From Syntrophaceae bacterium UBA6252 (lineage in GTDB: Bacteria; Desulfobacterota; Syntrophia; Syntrophales; UBA6807): 10,800 nucleotides of DNA. Under the pieces are notes generated by a model. That model did no database searches, had not been told where the DNA came from, and saw only the letters and a program-made list of their open reading frames with translations. Made by a program: the position numbers and the translations under genes. The stretch covers positions 1 to 10,800 of the forward strand of contig DJVQ01000007.1 of NCBI GenBank assembly GCA_002441265.1. The letters are read 5' to 3'. Shown here piece after piece: positions 5,113 to 10,800 of this stretch (position 1 is the first letter of the stretch; each line of letters starts with the position of its first letter).

Positions 5113-6957
5113 TCAGGCACGGCGCCGGTCGATCCAGAAACTGCTTCCCGGCATCATCTTGGCCTTCGTCTTGACTTCCGATGCCACGGACACGAGGTGC
5201 GGATAGGACTCGAACACCCTGTGCCTGTTGCTCACAACGGCAATGGAAAGGGACAGGACGGGAAACTGTTCCACGTTTCCTTTCCGGTTGACGCTTTCGT
5301 AGTATCCGCGGGCCACCGTTTCATCGTCGTGAAAGCGCACGATGCCGTGATCGAATTTCTTCAGGATCTTCTCGCACAGCTTGTCCGTGTCGCCGGGATG
5401 GCAGACGGCGACGAAGTCGTCCCCCCCGATATGTCCCAGAAACGCCTCGGGGTCCCAGCGAAACACGGCCTCTTTCAACAGGTCGGCCAGGAAACGGATG
5501 ATGTTGTCGCCCCTTTCGAAGCCGTAATGGTCGTTATAGGGTTTGAAATTGTCCAGATCGAAGTAGAGGGTGGAAAATATCGCATTCGACTGGAGCCGGG
5601 TTTCGATCTCCTCCTGGATGATGTGGTTGCCGGGAAGTCCCGTCAGGGGATTCGCCTGAACGGCAAGGTTGATTTTCTGGTCCGTGATTCTTGCAAGGAT
5701 GTCACGGACGTATACCATCCCGACGTAAACGCCGTTTTTCGCCACGATCACGGCGTCGTAGATTTCGGCGTCGCTGCGCTCCAGGGTCCGCAGGGACGCG
5801 TCTTCCAAAGGCGTGTTGAACTCGAACACGAGCGGGGTTTTCATGACCGACCGTACCGGGCGCCTGGTGTACACGGAAAAGCCGAACTGCTGTCCCAGCT
5901 TGAAAAACAGGTGATTCTTGTGAACGATTCCGACGGGCCTGCAATTTTCGACCACGGGCAGCGAAACGAGGGTGCTGTCTTTCTTGAACGCCTCGATGGC
6001 GTGAGACACGGATTCCTGGGGCGGCAGCGGCCGGACCGGCTGCGCCAGGGCGCCGATGAAATTGTGATTCTGGCGAACCCCCCGATACTGGGATCCGCTG
6101 AAACTCAGAATGCATTTCCGCGCCTCCTCCGAACATTCCTGAAGTTTTTCATCAGGCCTGGCAAGACAGTAGCCCTGGGCGAAGTCGATCTTCATGTCCA
6201 TGACGACCCTGAGCTCCTCCAGTTTTTCGATGCCCTCGGCGATGACCCTGGCGTTGACCTTGTGGCAGAAATTGACGACCGATTCGAGGAGCAGGCGCTT
6301 CAACGTGGATTTATGAATGTCCGTGACGAGAAGCCGGTCTATTTTCACGATCTGCGGTTCCACCTGCAGCAGCATGTTGAGACCGGCGAAACCGCTGCCG
6401 AAATCGTCGATGGCGATGACGAACCCCTGGCTCCGATAGTAGTTCAGCGCCTTCCTGAAGACGCTGTTCTCCTCGCAGGAAACCTTCTCCGTCAATTCGA
6501 GGACCACGTTGCCCTGCGACTTGAAGAATTCCCGGGCCAGGCTCGCGGTGCTGCCGCTGTCGTAATTGGGCATGTCAACGACGCGGGGGGTGATATTCAG
6601 AAAAATGTTTTTCTGAATGCCGATCTTATGGGCGGTGTTCATGGCGGTGTCCTGGCAGAGCCGCTCGAGCTCCGGAGAGAGTTCCCATCGTTCCGCCGCC
6701 TGGAAAAGTTCCCGGGGTCCCGGAAAGATCGACGGTCCGACGATCCGGCTCAAGGCTTCGTAGCCGTACACCTCCGTCGTCTTCAGGGAAACGATGGGCT
6801 GAAAAACCGTTTTGATCCTTCCGCCCTTCAGGATATCACGGAGTTCCCCGTATTCCTTCCCGTCGGATTCCCGGAGTTCCGCGCTCGACGTACCGGGAAT
6901 CGCGATCCGCGTTCTCTGCTTGTCCGACGACTCCAGAAACAAAAGATGATTTTCCAT
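5113..6957 (-). CDS. EAL-CBS-CBS-GGDEF cyclic-di-GMP turnover protein
   Basis: A 614-residue protein with the phosphodiesterase domain first and the cyclase domain last. The EAL domain (about 45-275) keeps the catalytic set: EAL at 67-69, Asn121 in FLNITP, Glu154 in LELTE, Asp184-Asp185 in IDDFGSG, Lys205 in VKID, Glu241 in IAEGIE and Gln261 in FAQGY. It should therefore hydrolyse c-di-GMP. Residues about 305-425 look like a CBS pair (SLPVVENCRPVGIVHKNHLF; DAVIVAKNGVYVGMVYVRDIL), which usually binds adenine nucleotides. The GGDEF domain (about 437-610) has NPLTGLPG, the metal Asp467 in FDLDNFKPYND and the signature as GGDDF (511-515), with Asp for the usual fourth-position Glu. No RxxD inhibitory site precedes it. 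Cyclase activity is therefore uncertain. The ATG at 6957 follows AAGGG at about 5 bases. No membrane segments are visible. The kinase gene follows it on the same strand. Confidence 0.92.
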   Translation of the reverse strand: MENHLLFLESSDKQRTRIAIPGTSSAELRESDGKEYGELRDILKGGRIKTVFQPIVSLKTTEVYGYEALSRIVGPSIFPGPRELFQAAERWELSPELERLCQDTAMNTAHKIGIQKNIFLNITPRVVDMPNYDSGSTASLAREFFKSQGNVVLELTEKVSCEENSVFRKALNYYRSQGFVIAIDDFGSGFAGLNMLLQVEPQIVKIDRLLVTDIHKSTLKRLLLESVVNFCHKVNARVIAEGIEKLEELRVVMDMKIDFAQGYCLARPDEKLQECSEEARKCILSFSGSQYRGVRQNHNFIGALAQPVRPLPPQESVSHAIEAFKKDSTLVSLPVVENCRPVGIVHKNHLFFKLGQQFGFSVYTRRPVRSVMKTPLVFEFNTPLEDASLRTLERSDAEIYDAVIVAKNGVYVGMVYVRDILARITDQKINLAVQANPLTGLPGNHIIQEEIETRLQSNAIFSTLYFDLDNFKPYNDHYGFERGDNIIRFLADLLKEAVFRWDPEAFLGHIGGDDFVAVCHPGDTDKLCEKILKKFDHGIVRFHDDETVARGYYESVNRKGNVEQFPVLSLSIAVVSNRHRVFESYPHLVSVASEVKTKAKMMPGSSFWIDRRRA

Positions 6958-7386
6958 TTCCCTTCACCGTCCCTCCGTTTTCGGGGCAACAGGGGCGGAA
7001 GACCCGATTGCGTTCCTGTCGCGGTTCCCGCCCGGAATCGTCTCATTTCCGCATTGCCTCCGCCGGGCGGTCCGGGTTCATCCGTCGCCGGCGCCTTCCG
7101 TAAACTCCCTATCGGGAAAAGGTTAAGAAACGGTGACGGATTGATAAACATTGAATGAACATACGGCCGTCCCCGATGTTTGACGGCTTCGTAAAAGTGT
7201 TGCATCGGCCTTTTTACGACTTCATCATGTTTCGGGACCCCCTCCATCCCGTCACCCGCGGGAAAGGAATTCCATAACCCCCGTCAACGTGATATCCTGC
7301 ACCGGAAGTCGATTCCCCGGGCCCGCGGCGGCCCCCCCTTCAACGCAACGCATCCCCTTCCGGGGCAAAACAAAGGAGCAGACCCC
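6958..7386. other. Non-coding region between divergent genes
   Basis: These 429 bases separate the minus-strand c-di-GMP gene from the plus-strand O-methyltransferase gene and must hold both promoters. No strong -35/-10 pair was recognised on either strand. The section around 7100-7180 is more AT-rich than its surroundings. The dispersed repeat copy 2 lies at 7181-7227. The ribosome site AAAGGAG (7372-7378) belongs to the O-methyltransferase. Open frames crossing the region lack any protein-like pattern. Confidence 0.5.
7181..7227. repeat. Dispersed inverted-repeat element, copy 2
   Basis: The left arm at 7181-7196 (TGACGG...TCGTAAAA) and the right arm at 7212-7227 (TTTTACGA...TCATCA) are inverted at 12 of 16 positions around a 15-base loop. 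From the left arm onward the sequence aligns without gaps to the window's first 44 bases. It lies in non-coding DNA and is AT-richer than its flanks. It could be a small non-autonomous element, a REP-like sequence or a bidirectional transcript stop. Confidence 0.65.
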
Positions 7387-8382
7387 GTGTACGAGACAAT
7401 GACCGACATTCTCAGGCTGGCGCGGAATTTCATGGAAAGCCGCATCCTGCTTACGGCGGCCGAACTGGACCTCTTCACGATCCTCGGCGGTCCCCCGCTG
7501 CCGGCGGGCGCAATCGCCGAGAGGACCGGGGCCGACGTCCGGGCGCTGACGGTCCTCCTGGACGCCCTTTCCGCAATGGGGCTCCTGGTGAAGGAAGAGG
7601 GGGCCTACGGGACCGCCCCGGCGTTCTCCCAGGTCCTGTCGGCGGCGGGCCGGGATTCGGTCCTGCCCATGGTCCTTCACGCGGCCCATCTGTGGGAACG
7701 GTGGTCGCGCCTTACCGCCGTCGTCCGGGGGGAGTCGGTGCCCCTGGAAGGATTTTCAAGGGGAAAGGGCGAGGTGGGGGCCTTCATCGGCGCCATGCAC
7801 GTCGTAGCGGATCCCGTCGCCCCCGCCATCGTGGATGAGGTCCGGCCGGGTCCGGCAAGGAGACTTCTCGACGTGGGCGGTGCGTCGGGGACCTACACCA
7901 TCGCCTTTCTGAAAGCGGTCCCCGAAATGAAAGCGACCCTTTTCGACCGCCCCGGGGTGGTCGAGATGGCCCGCAAGCGTCTTCTGGAGGCGGGGCTCCT
8001 GGAACGGGTGACCCTCGCCGCCGGAGACTTCAGCCGCGACGCCCTTCCGGGGGGACACGATCTCGCCTTCGTTTCCGCCATCATTCACCAGAACAGCCCC
8101 GAAGAAAACCGGCGCCTGTTCGAGAACGTGTACCGGTCCCTCGCCGGCGGCGGAAGAATCGTCATCAGGGACCACGTCATGAAGGACGACCGCACCCGTC
8201 CAAGGGAGGGGGCGCTCTTTGCGGTCAACATGCTTGTGGGGACCGAAGGCGGGGGCACGTACACGTTCGAAGAGATCCGATCATGGCTCGAGGCGTCCGG
8301 CTTTTCCGGCGTCCGCCTTCTCCGGGAGGGGGAACGGATGGACGGCCTCGTGGATGCCTTCAAGCCGGCCGTTTCCCCTTGA
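7387..8382 (+). CDS. SAM-dependent O-methyltransferase (Methyltransf_2 / acetylserotonin-OMT-like, with dimerisation domain)
   Basis: A 331-residue two-domain methyltransferase. Residues 1-100 form a winged-helix dimerisation domain (LTAAELDLFTIL; AIAERTGADVRALTVLLDALSAMGLL). The C-terminal SAM domain has motif I LLDVGGASGTYT (160-171), the acidic motif II in LFDRPGVV (185-192), GDFSRD (213-218) and IIH (232-234), where plant and bacterial enzymes of the class place their catalytic His. RSLAGGGRIVIRDHVM (250-265) is the conserved loop and strand after it. The family methylates hydroxyl groups on aromatic or polyketide-like small molecules, or the C-20 position of bacteriochlorophyll (BchU type); the substrate here is unknown. 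GTG at 7387 is preferred over ATG at 7399 because AAAGGAG (7372-7378) sits 8 bases before it. It stands alone, with no biosynthetic neighbours in the window. Confidence 0.87.
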   Translation: MYETMTDILRLARNFMESRILLTAAELDLFTILGGPPLPAGAIAERTGADVRALTVLLDALSAMGLLVKEEGAYGTAPAFSQVLSAAGRDSVLPMVLHAAHLWERWSRLTAVVRGESVPLEGFSRGKGEVGAFIGAMHVVADPVAPAIVDEVRPGPARRLLDVGGASGTYTIAFLKAVPEMKATLFDRPGVVEMARKRLLEAGLLERVTLAAGDFSRDALPGGHDLAFVSAIIHQNSPEENRRLFENVYRSLAGGGRIVIRDHVMKDDRTRPREGALFAVNMLVGTEGGGTYTFEEIRSWLEASGFSGVRLLREGERMDGLVDAFKPAVSP

Positions 8383-8391
8383 AAAGCATTC

Positions 8392-8419
8392 CTCCCCGTT
8401 CCCGTCCGGGACCGGGGAG
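8392..8419 (+). terminator. Hairpin after the O-methyltransferase gene
   Basis: CTCCCCG (8392-8398) pairs with CGGGGAG (8413-8419). After one mismatch, TCCCG (8400-8404) pairs with CGGGA (8407-8411), leaving a very small loop. It begins 10 bases after the stop codon, where a terminator is expected, and is highly stable. The bases after it (CGTCCCCTTCC) are not a proper T run, so termination would be imperfect or factor-assisted. Confidence 0.45.
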
Positions 8420-8640
8420 CGTCCCCTTCCACCAAGCCGCGGGGGGATCCTTCCTCCCCCCCGCGCGGCATCCCGTATTTTTCGACAGACCCGTGAAAAA
8501 GGGGAAAACGGCGTTTTCGAACGGCGGCGCGACAGGCCCCGCCGTCAAGGCGCCCGAATCCCGAGGCATGCGGACCACTTAAGGCGTGCCGCAAGGACAA
8601 GGGGCGGCGGGCGCCGAGGCGCGGAAAGTCTCCGCGGGGC

Positions 8641-8655
8641 CGTCATTTTTTGACG
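8641..8655. promoter_or_regulatory. Dyad directly upstream of the -35 box, possible operator
   Basis: CGTCA (8641-8645) and TGACG (8651-8655) form a perfect 5-base dyad around TTTTT, ending 8 bases before the -35 box. The position and symmetry fit a transcription factor site. The sequence is not CIRCE and no specific regulator is recognised. Confidence 0.3.
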
Positions 8656-8662
8656 CCCTTCC

Positions 8663-8691
8663 TTGACACGGCAGGGGTCGATTCTTATATT
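8663..8691 (+). promoter_or_regulatory. Near-consensus sigma-70 promoter of gmhA-grpE-dnaK
   Basis: TTGACA at 8663-8668 is a perfect -35 box. TATATT at 8686-8691 is a 5-of-6 match to the -10 box, and the spacer is 17 bases. Transcription would start near 8698, some 60 bases before the gmhA ATG. It is the clearest housekeeping promoter in the window. No sigma-32-type boxes (CTTGAAA / CCCCAT) and no CIRCE repeat were seen here, so any heat control must act by another route. Confidence 0.8.
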
Positions 8692-8711
8692 AGGCTCAAC
8701 ATTATAGAATC
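8680..8711. promoter_or_regulatory. Inverted repeat over the -10 box and start site, possible operator
   Basis: GATTCT (8680-8685) pairs perfectly with AGAATC (8706-8711), and the flanking TATA sequences continue the symmetry with one bulged base. The two arms bracket the -10 box and the predicted start, the classic place for a repressor. It does not match the CIRCE arms TTAGCACTC/GAGTGCTAA. The region is AT-rich, so chance symmetry is possible. Confidence 0.35.
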
Positions 8712-8758
8712 TTGCGTTATCCCTGAATATTTGTCGAAGGAGGAACGGCCGGACGGAG

Positions 8759-9340
8759 ATGGAAGAGATTGTTCTCAACGCTTTCCGGGAGAGCGCCCAT
8801 GTAAAGGAACTCTTCGTTTCGGAGAACGCGGGGAAAATCGTGCGCGTCGCGACGGCCGTCATCCGGGCCCTGAAAGAGGGAAAGAAGATCCTTCTTTTCG
8901 GAAACGGGGGAAGCGCGGCGGACGCACAGCACATTGCGGCGGAATTCATCAACCGTTTCATGATCGAACGGCCGGCCCTGCCCGCCATGTCCCTCGCGGC
9001 GGACAGCTCGGTCCTGACGAGCATCGGGAATGATTATGAGTTTTCCGACGTCTTCGCCAAGCAGATCCGCGCTCTCGGACAGGACGGGGACATCGCCTGG
9101 GGGATCACCACGAGCGGCTCCTCCCCCAACGTCATCCGGGCGCTCGAAGCGGCGAAGAAACTGAACCTGGTGACGGTCGCCCTGACGGGAAAGGACGGGG
9201 GACAGGCGGGAAGAATCGCCGATCACGTAATCGCCGTGCCGTCCACCAGCGTCCCCCGGATTCAGGAAGTGCACATTACCGTGGGTCATATCATCTGCCA
9301 GCTTGTGGATTACAGGCTCTTCCAGAAACCGGAGCCCTGA
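8759..9340 (+). CDS. gmhA: Phosphoheptose isomerase (sedoheptulose-7-phosphate isomerase)
   Basis: GmhA converts sedoheptulose 7-phosphate to D-glycero-D-manno-heptose 7-phosphate, the first step to ADP-heptose for the LPS inner core; it is a cytoplasmic homotetramer. The 193-residue length matches the family (E. coli 192). It is a single SIS domain. GNGGSAADAQHIAAE (48-62) carries the phosphate-binding Ser52 and the metal ligands His58 and Glu62. TTSGSSPNV (117-125) is the second sugar-phosphate loop. LTGKDGG (142-148) is conserved. RIQEVHITVGH supplies Gln169 and His177, equivalent to the zinc and catalytic residues of E. coli GmhA. The ATG at 8759 has the strong AAGGAGGA 14 bases upstream, rather far, plus GGAG immediately adjacent; no better start exists. 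It is the first gene of a likely operon with grpE, 55 bases downstream. Confidence 0.93.
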   Translation: MEEIVLNAFRESAHVKELFVSENAGKIVRVATAVIRALKEGKKILLFGNGGSAADAQHIAAEFINRFMIERPALPAMSLAADSSVLTSIGNDYEFSDVFAKQIRALGQDGDIAWGITTSGSSPNVIRALEAAKKLNLVTVALTGKDGGQAGRIADHVIAVPSTSVPRIQEVHITVGHIICQLVDYRLFQKPEP

Positions 9341-9395
9341 TCGCCCCCCGAGGCGCACCGTGACCCATAGAAAAAGGGAAAGGATCGACCAGAGG

Positions 9396-9959
9396 ATGAG
9401 TCATCTGGAGGACGAGAAAAAAATGCAGCCGGCCGCAGGGGAAACGGCGGAAACCGCGAACGGCGGGGAAACGGCTTCCCCGGCGAACGGGGAGCCGGCC
9501 GTGGACGAACTGGAGAAATACCGGAAGGAAGCGGCCGAAAATTATGACAGATATCTCCGGGTATCGGCGGATTTCGAAAATTACAAGAAGCGCATGGCCC
9601 GGGACCGGGCGGACCTGATTCAGTACGGAAACGAAAAGCTCATCCGGGACCTGCTTCCCGTTCTGGACAGCCTGGGAAGGGCCCTGGATCACGCGGCGGA
9701 ACCGGACGAGGCTTCACCCCTGATCGAAGGCCTCCGTCTCGTGGAAAAACAGTTTCTGAGCGTCCTGGGAAACAACGGCGTTCAGCCGATCCAGGCCAAG
9801 GGAGAACGGTTCGACCCCAATTTCCATGAGGCGCTGTTCCAGGTGGACACGACGGAGGGAGAAAGCAACCTCGTAGTGGACGAACTCGAAAAAGGCTATC
9901 TCCTGAACGGAAGGCTTCTTCGGCCCTCCAAGGTATCCGTCTCGAAGAACGTTTCATGA
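9396..9959 (+). CDS. grpE: GrpE, nucleotide exchange factor of DnaK
   Basis: GrpE speeds ADP release from DnaK and so drives the chaperone cycle; it acts as a cytoplasmic dimer. The protein has 187 residues from this start. Residues 1-35 are a low-complexity Ala/Glu/Gly tail, as usual. Residues 36-95 form the long dimerisation helix (ELEKYRKEAAENYDRYLRVSADFENYKKR, then RDLLPVLDSLGRAL). The C-terminal beta domain contains the GrpE signature: GVQPIQAKGERFDPNFHEAL (128-147), then VVDELEKGYLLNGRLLRPSKVSVSK. The start could also be GTG at 9360 (12 residues longer). ATG at 9396 is chosen for the AAGGA about 12 bases upstream and the normal length. It lies 55 bases after gmhA and 47 bases before dnaK, same strand. 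hrcA, which often precedes grpE, is absent. Confidence 0.95.
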   Translation: MSHLEDEKKMQPAAGETAETANGGETASPANGEPAVDELEKYRKEAAENYDRYLRVSADFENYKKRMARDRADLIQYGNEKLIRDLLPVLDSLGRALDHAAEPDEASPLIEGLRLVEKQFLSVLGNNGVQPIQAKGERFDPNFHEALFQVDTTEGESNLVVDELEKGYLLNGRLLRPSKVSVSKNVS

Positions 9960-9969
9960 GAAATGCAAC

Positions 9970-9983
9970 ACTTTGCACAAAGT
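9970..9983. other. Palindrome in the grpE-dnaK spacer
   Basis: ACTTTG (9970-9975) and CAAAGT (9978-9983) are perfectly inverted around CA. An overlapping alternative stem pairs TGCAA (9964-9968) with TTGCA (9973-9977). The structure lies between the grpE stop and the dnaK ribosome site AAGGAGG (9991-9997). It is too weak for a terminator and could be an RNA processing or regulatory site that sets the grpE:dnaK ratio. Function is not established. Confidence 0.35.
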
Positions 9984-10006
9984 TCAGATAAAGGAGGATT
10001 TATTCC

Positions 10007-10800
10007 ATGGGTAAAATTATAGGGATCGATTTGGGAACGACCAATTCCTGCGTCGCTGTCATGGAAGGGGGGGATCCCCTCGTTATAACGAACCAGGAAG
10101 GAAGCCGGACCACCCCCTCCATGGTCGCCTTCCCCGAAAGCGGGGAACGGATCGTCGGCCAGGCGGCCAAAAGGCAGGCGGTGACGAACGCTGAAAACAC
10201 GGTATACGCCATCAAGCGCCTCATCGGAAGGAAGTTCGGTTCGAAAGAGGTGCAATACGACAAGGGGGTCACCCCTTACAAGATCACCGAATCTACGAAC
10301 GGCGACGCCCAGGTGACGGTCCGCGGGAAGAATTACAGCCCCACGGAGATCTCCGCCATGGTTCTCACCAAGATGAAGCAGACCGCCGAGGATTACCTGG
10401 GCGAGAAGGTGGAGGACGCCGTCATCACCGTGCCCGCGTACTTCAACGATTCCCAGCGCCAGGCGACGAAGGACGCCGGGAAGATCGCGGGGCTCAACGT
10501 GAAGCGGATCATCAATGAGCCAACGGCGGCGGCACTGGCATACGGCCTCGACAAGAAGAAGGACGAAAAGATCGCCGTCTTCGACCTCGGGGGCGGAACC
10601 TTCGATATTTCCATCCTCGAACTCGGCGAAGGCGTCTTCGAGGTGAAATCGACGAACGGGGACACCCACCTGGGCGGGGAGGACTTCGACCAGAAGCTCA
10701 TGGATTACATCTGCGACGAGTTCCGGAAGGATCAGGGCATCGACCTCCGGAAGGACCGGATGGCCCTCCAGAGGATCAAGGAAGCGGCGGAGAAGGCCAA
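10007..10800 (+). CDS. dnaK: DnaK (Hsp70) chaperone, N-terminal part, cut by window end
   Basis: DnaK is the ATP-driven Hsp70 chaperone that binds unfolded segments and works with DnaJ and GrpE. Only the first 264 residues of about 630-640 are in the window, all in the nucleotide-binding domain. Visible signatures are IGIDLGTTNSCVAVMEG (phosphate 1 motif, 5-21), Lys70 in AIKRLIGR, VPAYFNDSQRQATKDAG (142-158), INEPTAAALAYG with Glu171, FDLGGGTFDIS (192-202) with the Thr198 equivalent of E. coli Thr199, and GDTHLGGEDFD (218-228). Nothing essential is missing. The ATG at 10007 has an excellent AAGGAGG (9991-9997) at 9 bases. It follows grpE by 47 bases on the same strand; dnaJ may follow outside the window, which is typical but not seen. 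Confidence 0.98.
   Translation, partial: MGKIIGIDLGTTNSCVAVMEGGDPLVITNQEGSRTTPSMVAFPESGERIVGQAAKRQAVTNAENTVYAIKRLIGRKFGSKEVQYDKGVTPYKITESTNGDAQVTVRGKNYSPTEISAMVLTKMKQTAEDYLGEKVEDAVITVPAYFNDSQRQATKDAGKIAGLNVKRIINEPTAAALAYGLDKKKDEKIAVFDLGGGTFDISILELGEGVFEVKSTNGDTHLGGEDFDQKLMDYICDEFRKDQGIDLRKDRMALQRIKEAAEKA

Larger units (their letters stand above)
8383..8758. other. Non-coding region ahead of the gmhA-grpE-dnaK operon
   Basis: No gene is supported in these 376 bases. They hold, in order, a long hairpin (8392-8419), a perfect 6-base stem with a 5-base loop (8620-8636), the dyad CGTCA/TGACG (8641-8655), the sigma-70 promoter (8663-8691), an inverted repeat over its -10 and start region (8680-8711), and the gmhA ribosome site AAGGAGGA (8737-8744). 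Base composition switches from very GC-rich to AT-rich at about 8680. Confidence 0.6.

Noticed and set aside
7090..7140. A sigma-28 flagellar promoter on the minus strand upstream of the c-di-GMP gene (CCCGATAG resembles GCCGATAA)
   Set aside because: No TAAA-type -35 box lies at the required spacing of about 15 bases.
4918..7158. A 746-codon open frame on the plus strand opposite the EAL-CBS-GGDEF gene
   Set aside because: Its translation shows no recognisable motif and is the antisense image of a well-conserved signalling protein. Length alone is not evidence at this GC content.
8641..8758. A CIRCE element or sigma-32 promoter ahead of the chaperone operon
   Set aside because: Neither TTAGCACTC-N9-GAGTGCTAA nor CTTGAAA/CCCCAT boxes could be found; the visible promoter is of sigma-70 type.
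9896..10669. A 257-codon minus-strand frame opposite dnaK
   Set aside because: It is antisense to the highly conserved nucleotide-binding domain of DnaK, with no independent support.
1..10800. CRISPR arrays, tRNA or rRNA genes, transposases or phage genes
   Set aside because: No regularly spaced direct repeats, no tRNA-like cloverleaf ends, no rRNA words and no transposase or phage protein motifs were seen on either strand.

Overview
The window is GC-rich and densely coding. Its content suggests a Gram-negative bacterium, probably a deltaproteobacterium (Desulfobacterota) of the Syntrophales/Syntrophobacterales kind. The pointers are a hybrid PAS histidine kinase, an EAL-CBS-GGDEF protein, a sigma-54-type promoter, a heptose-pathway gene (hence LPS), and short dispersed repeats ending in TTTTACGA. 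This placement is inference, because no rRNA or other marker gene is present.

Layout, left to right. (1) 1-1591: an AlkD-like DNA glycosylase gene on the minus strand, whose stop codon lies inside a dispersed repeat at the window edge. It is divergent from a small class I SAM-dependent methyltransferase on the plus strand. (2) 1592-2045: a 454-base non-coding region with a near-consensus sigma-54 promoter (GG 1884-1885, GC 1896-1897). A structured, repeat-bearing leader follows, ahead of a protein with four EF-hands built from a 72-residue tandem duplication (2046-2744). (3) 2851-2894: a strong hairpin terminator for the minus-strand gene pair. (4) 2916-6957: a minus-strand signalling pair. 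The upstream gene encodes an EAL-CBS-CBS-GGDEF c-di-GMP protein and the downstream gene a PAS-PAS-HisKA-HATPase-REC hybrid kinase. Between them lies a cluster of competing GC-rich hairpins. (5) 6958-7386: a non-coding region with the second copy of the dispersed repeat. (6) 7387-8382: an O-methyltransferase of the Methyltransf_2/acetylserotonin-OMT-like class, starting with GTG. (7) 8663-10800: a clear sigma-70 promoter flanked by two dyads, then gmhA, grpE and dnaK in one direction. dnaK runs off the right edge.

How the genes fit together. The middle of the window is a signalling block: a sensor kinase, a c-di-GMP turnover protein, and a putative calcium-binding protein under sigma-54 control that converges on the kinase gene. 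The right end is the core DnaK chaperone operon. It is unusual in being led by gmhA (LPS heptose synthesis), with no hrcA and no CIRCE element seen in the window. I did not find a clearly new multi-gene system. The most distinctive items are the sigma-54-driven EF-hand gene with its leader repeats, the EAL-CBS-GGDEF/hybrid-kinase pair, the gmhA-grpE-dnaK order with its dyad-flanked promoter, and the dispersed repeat family.
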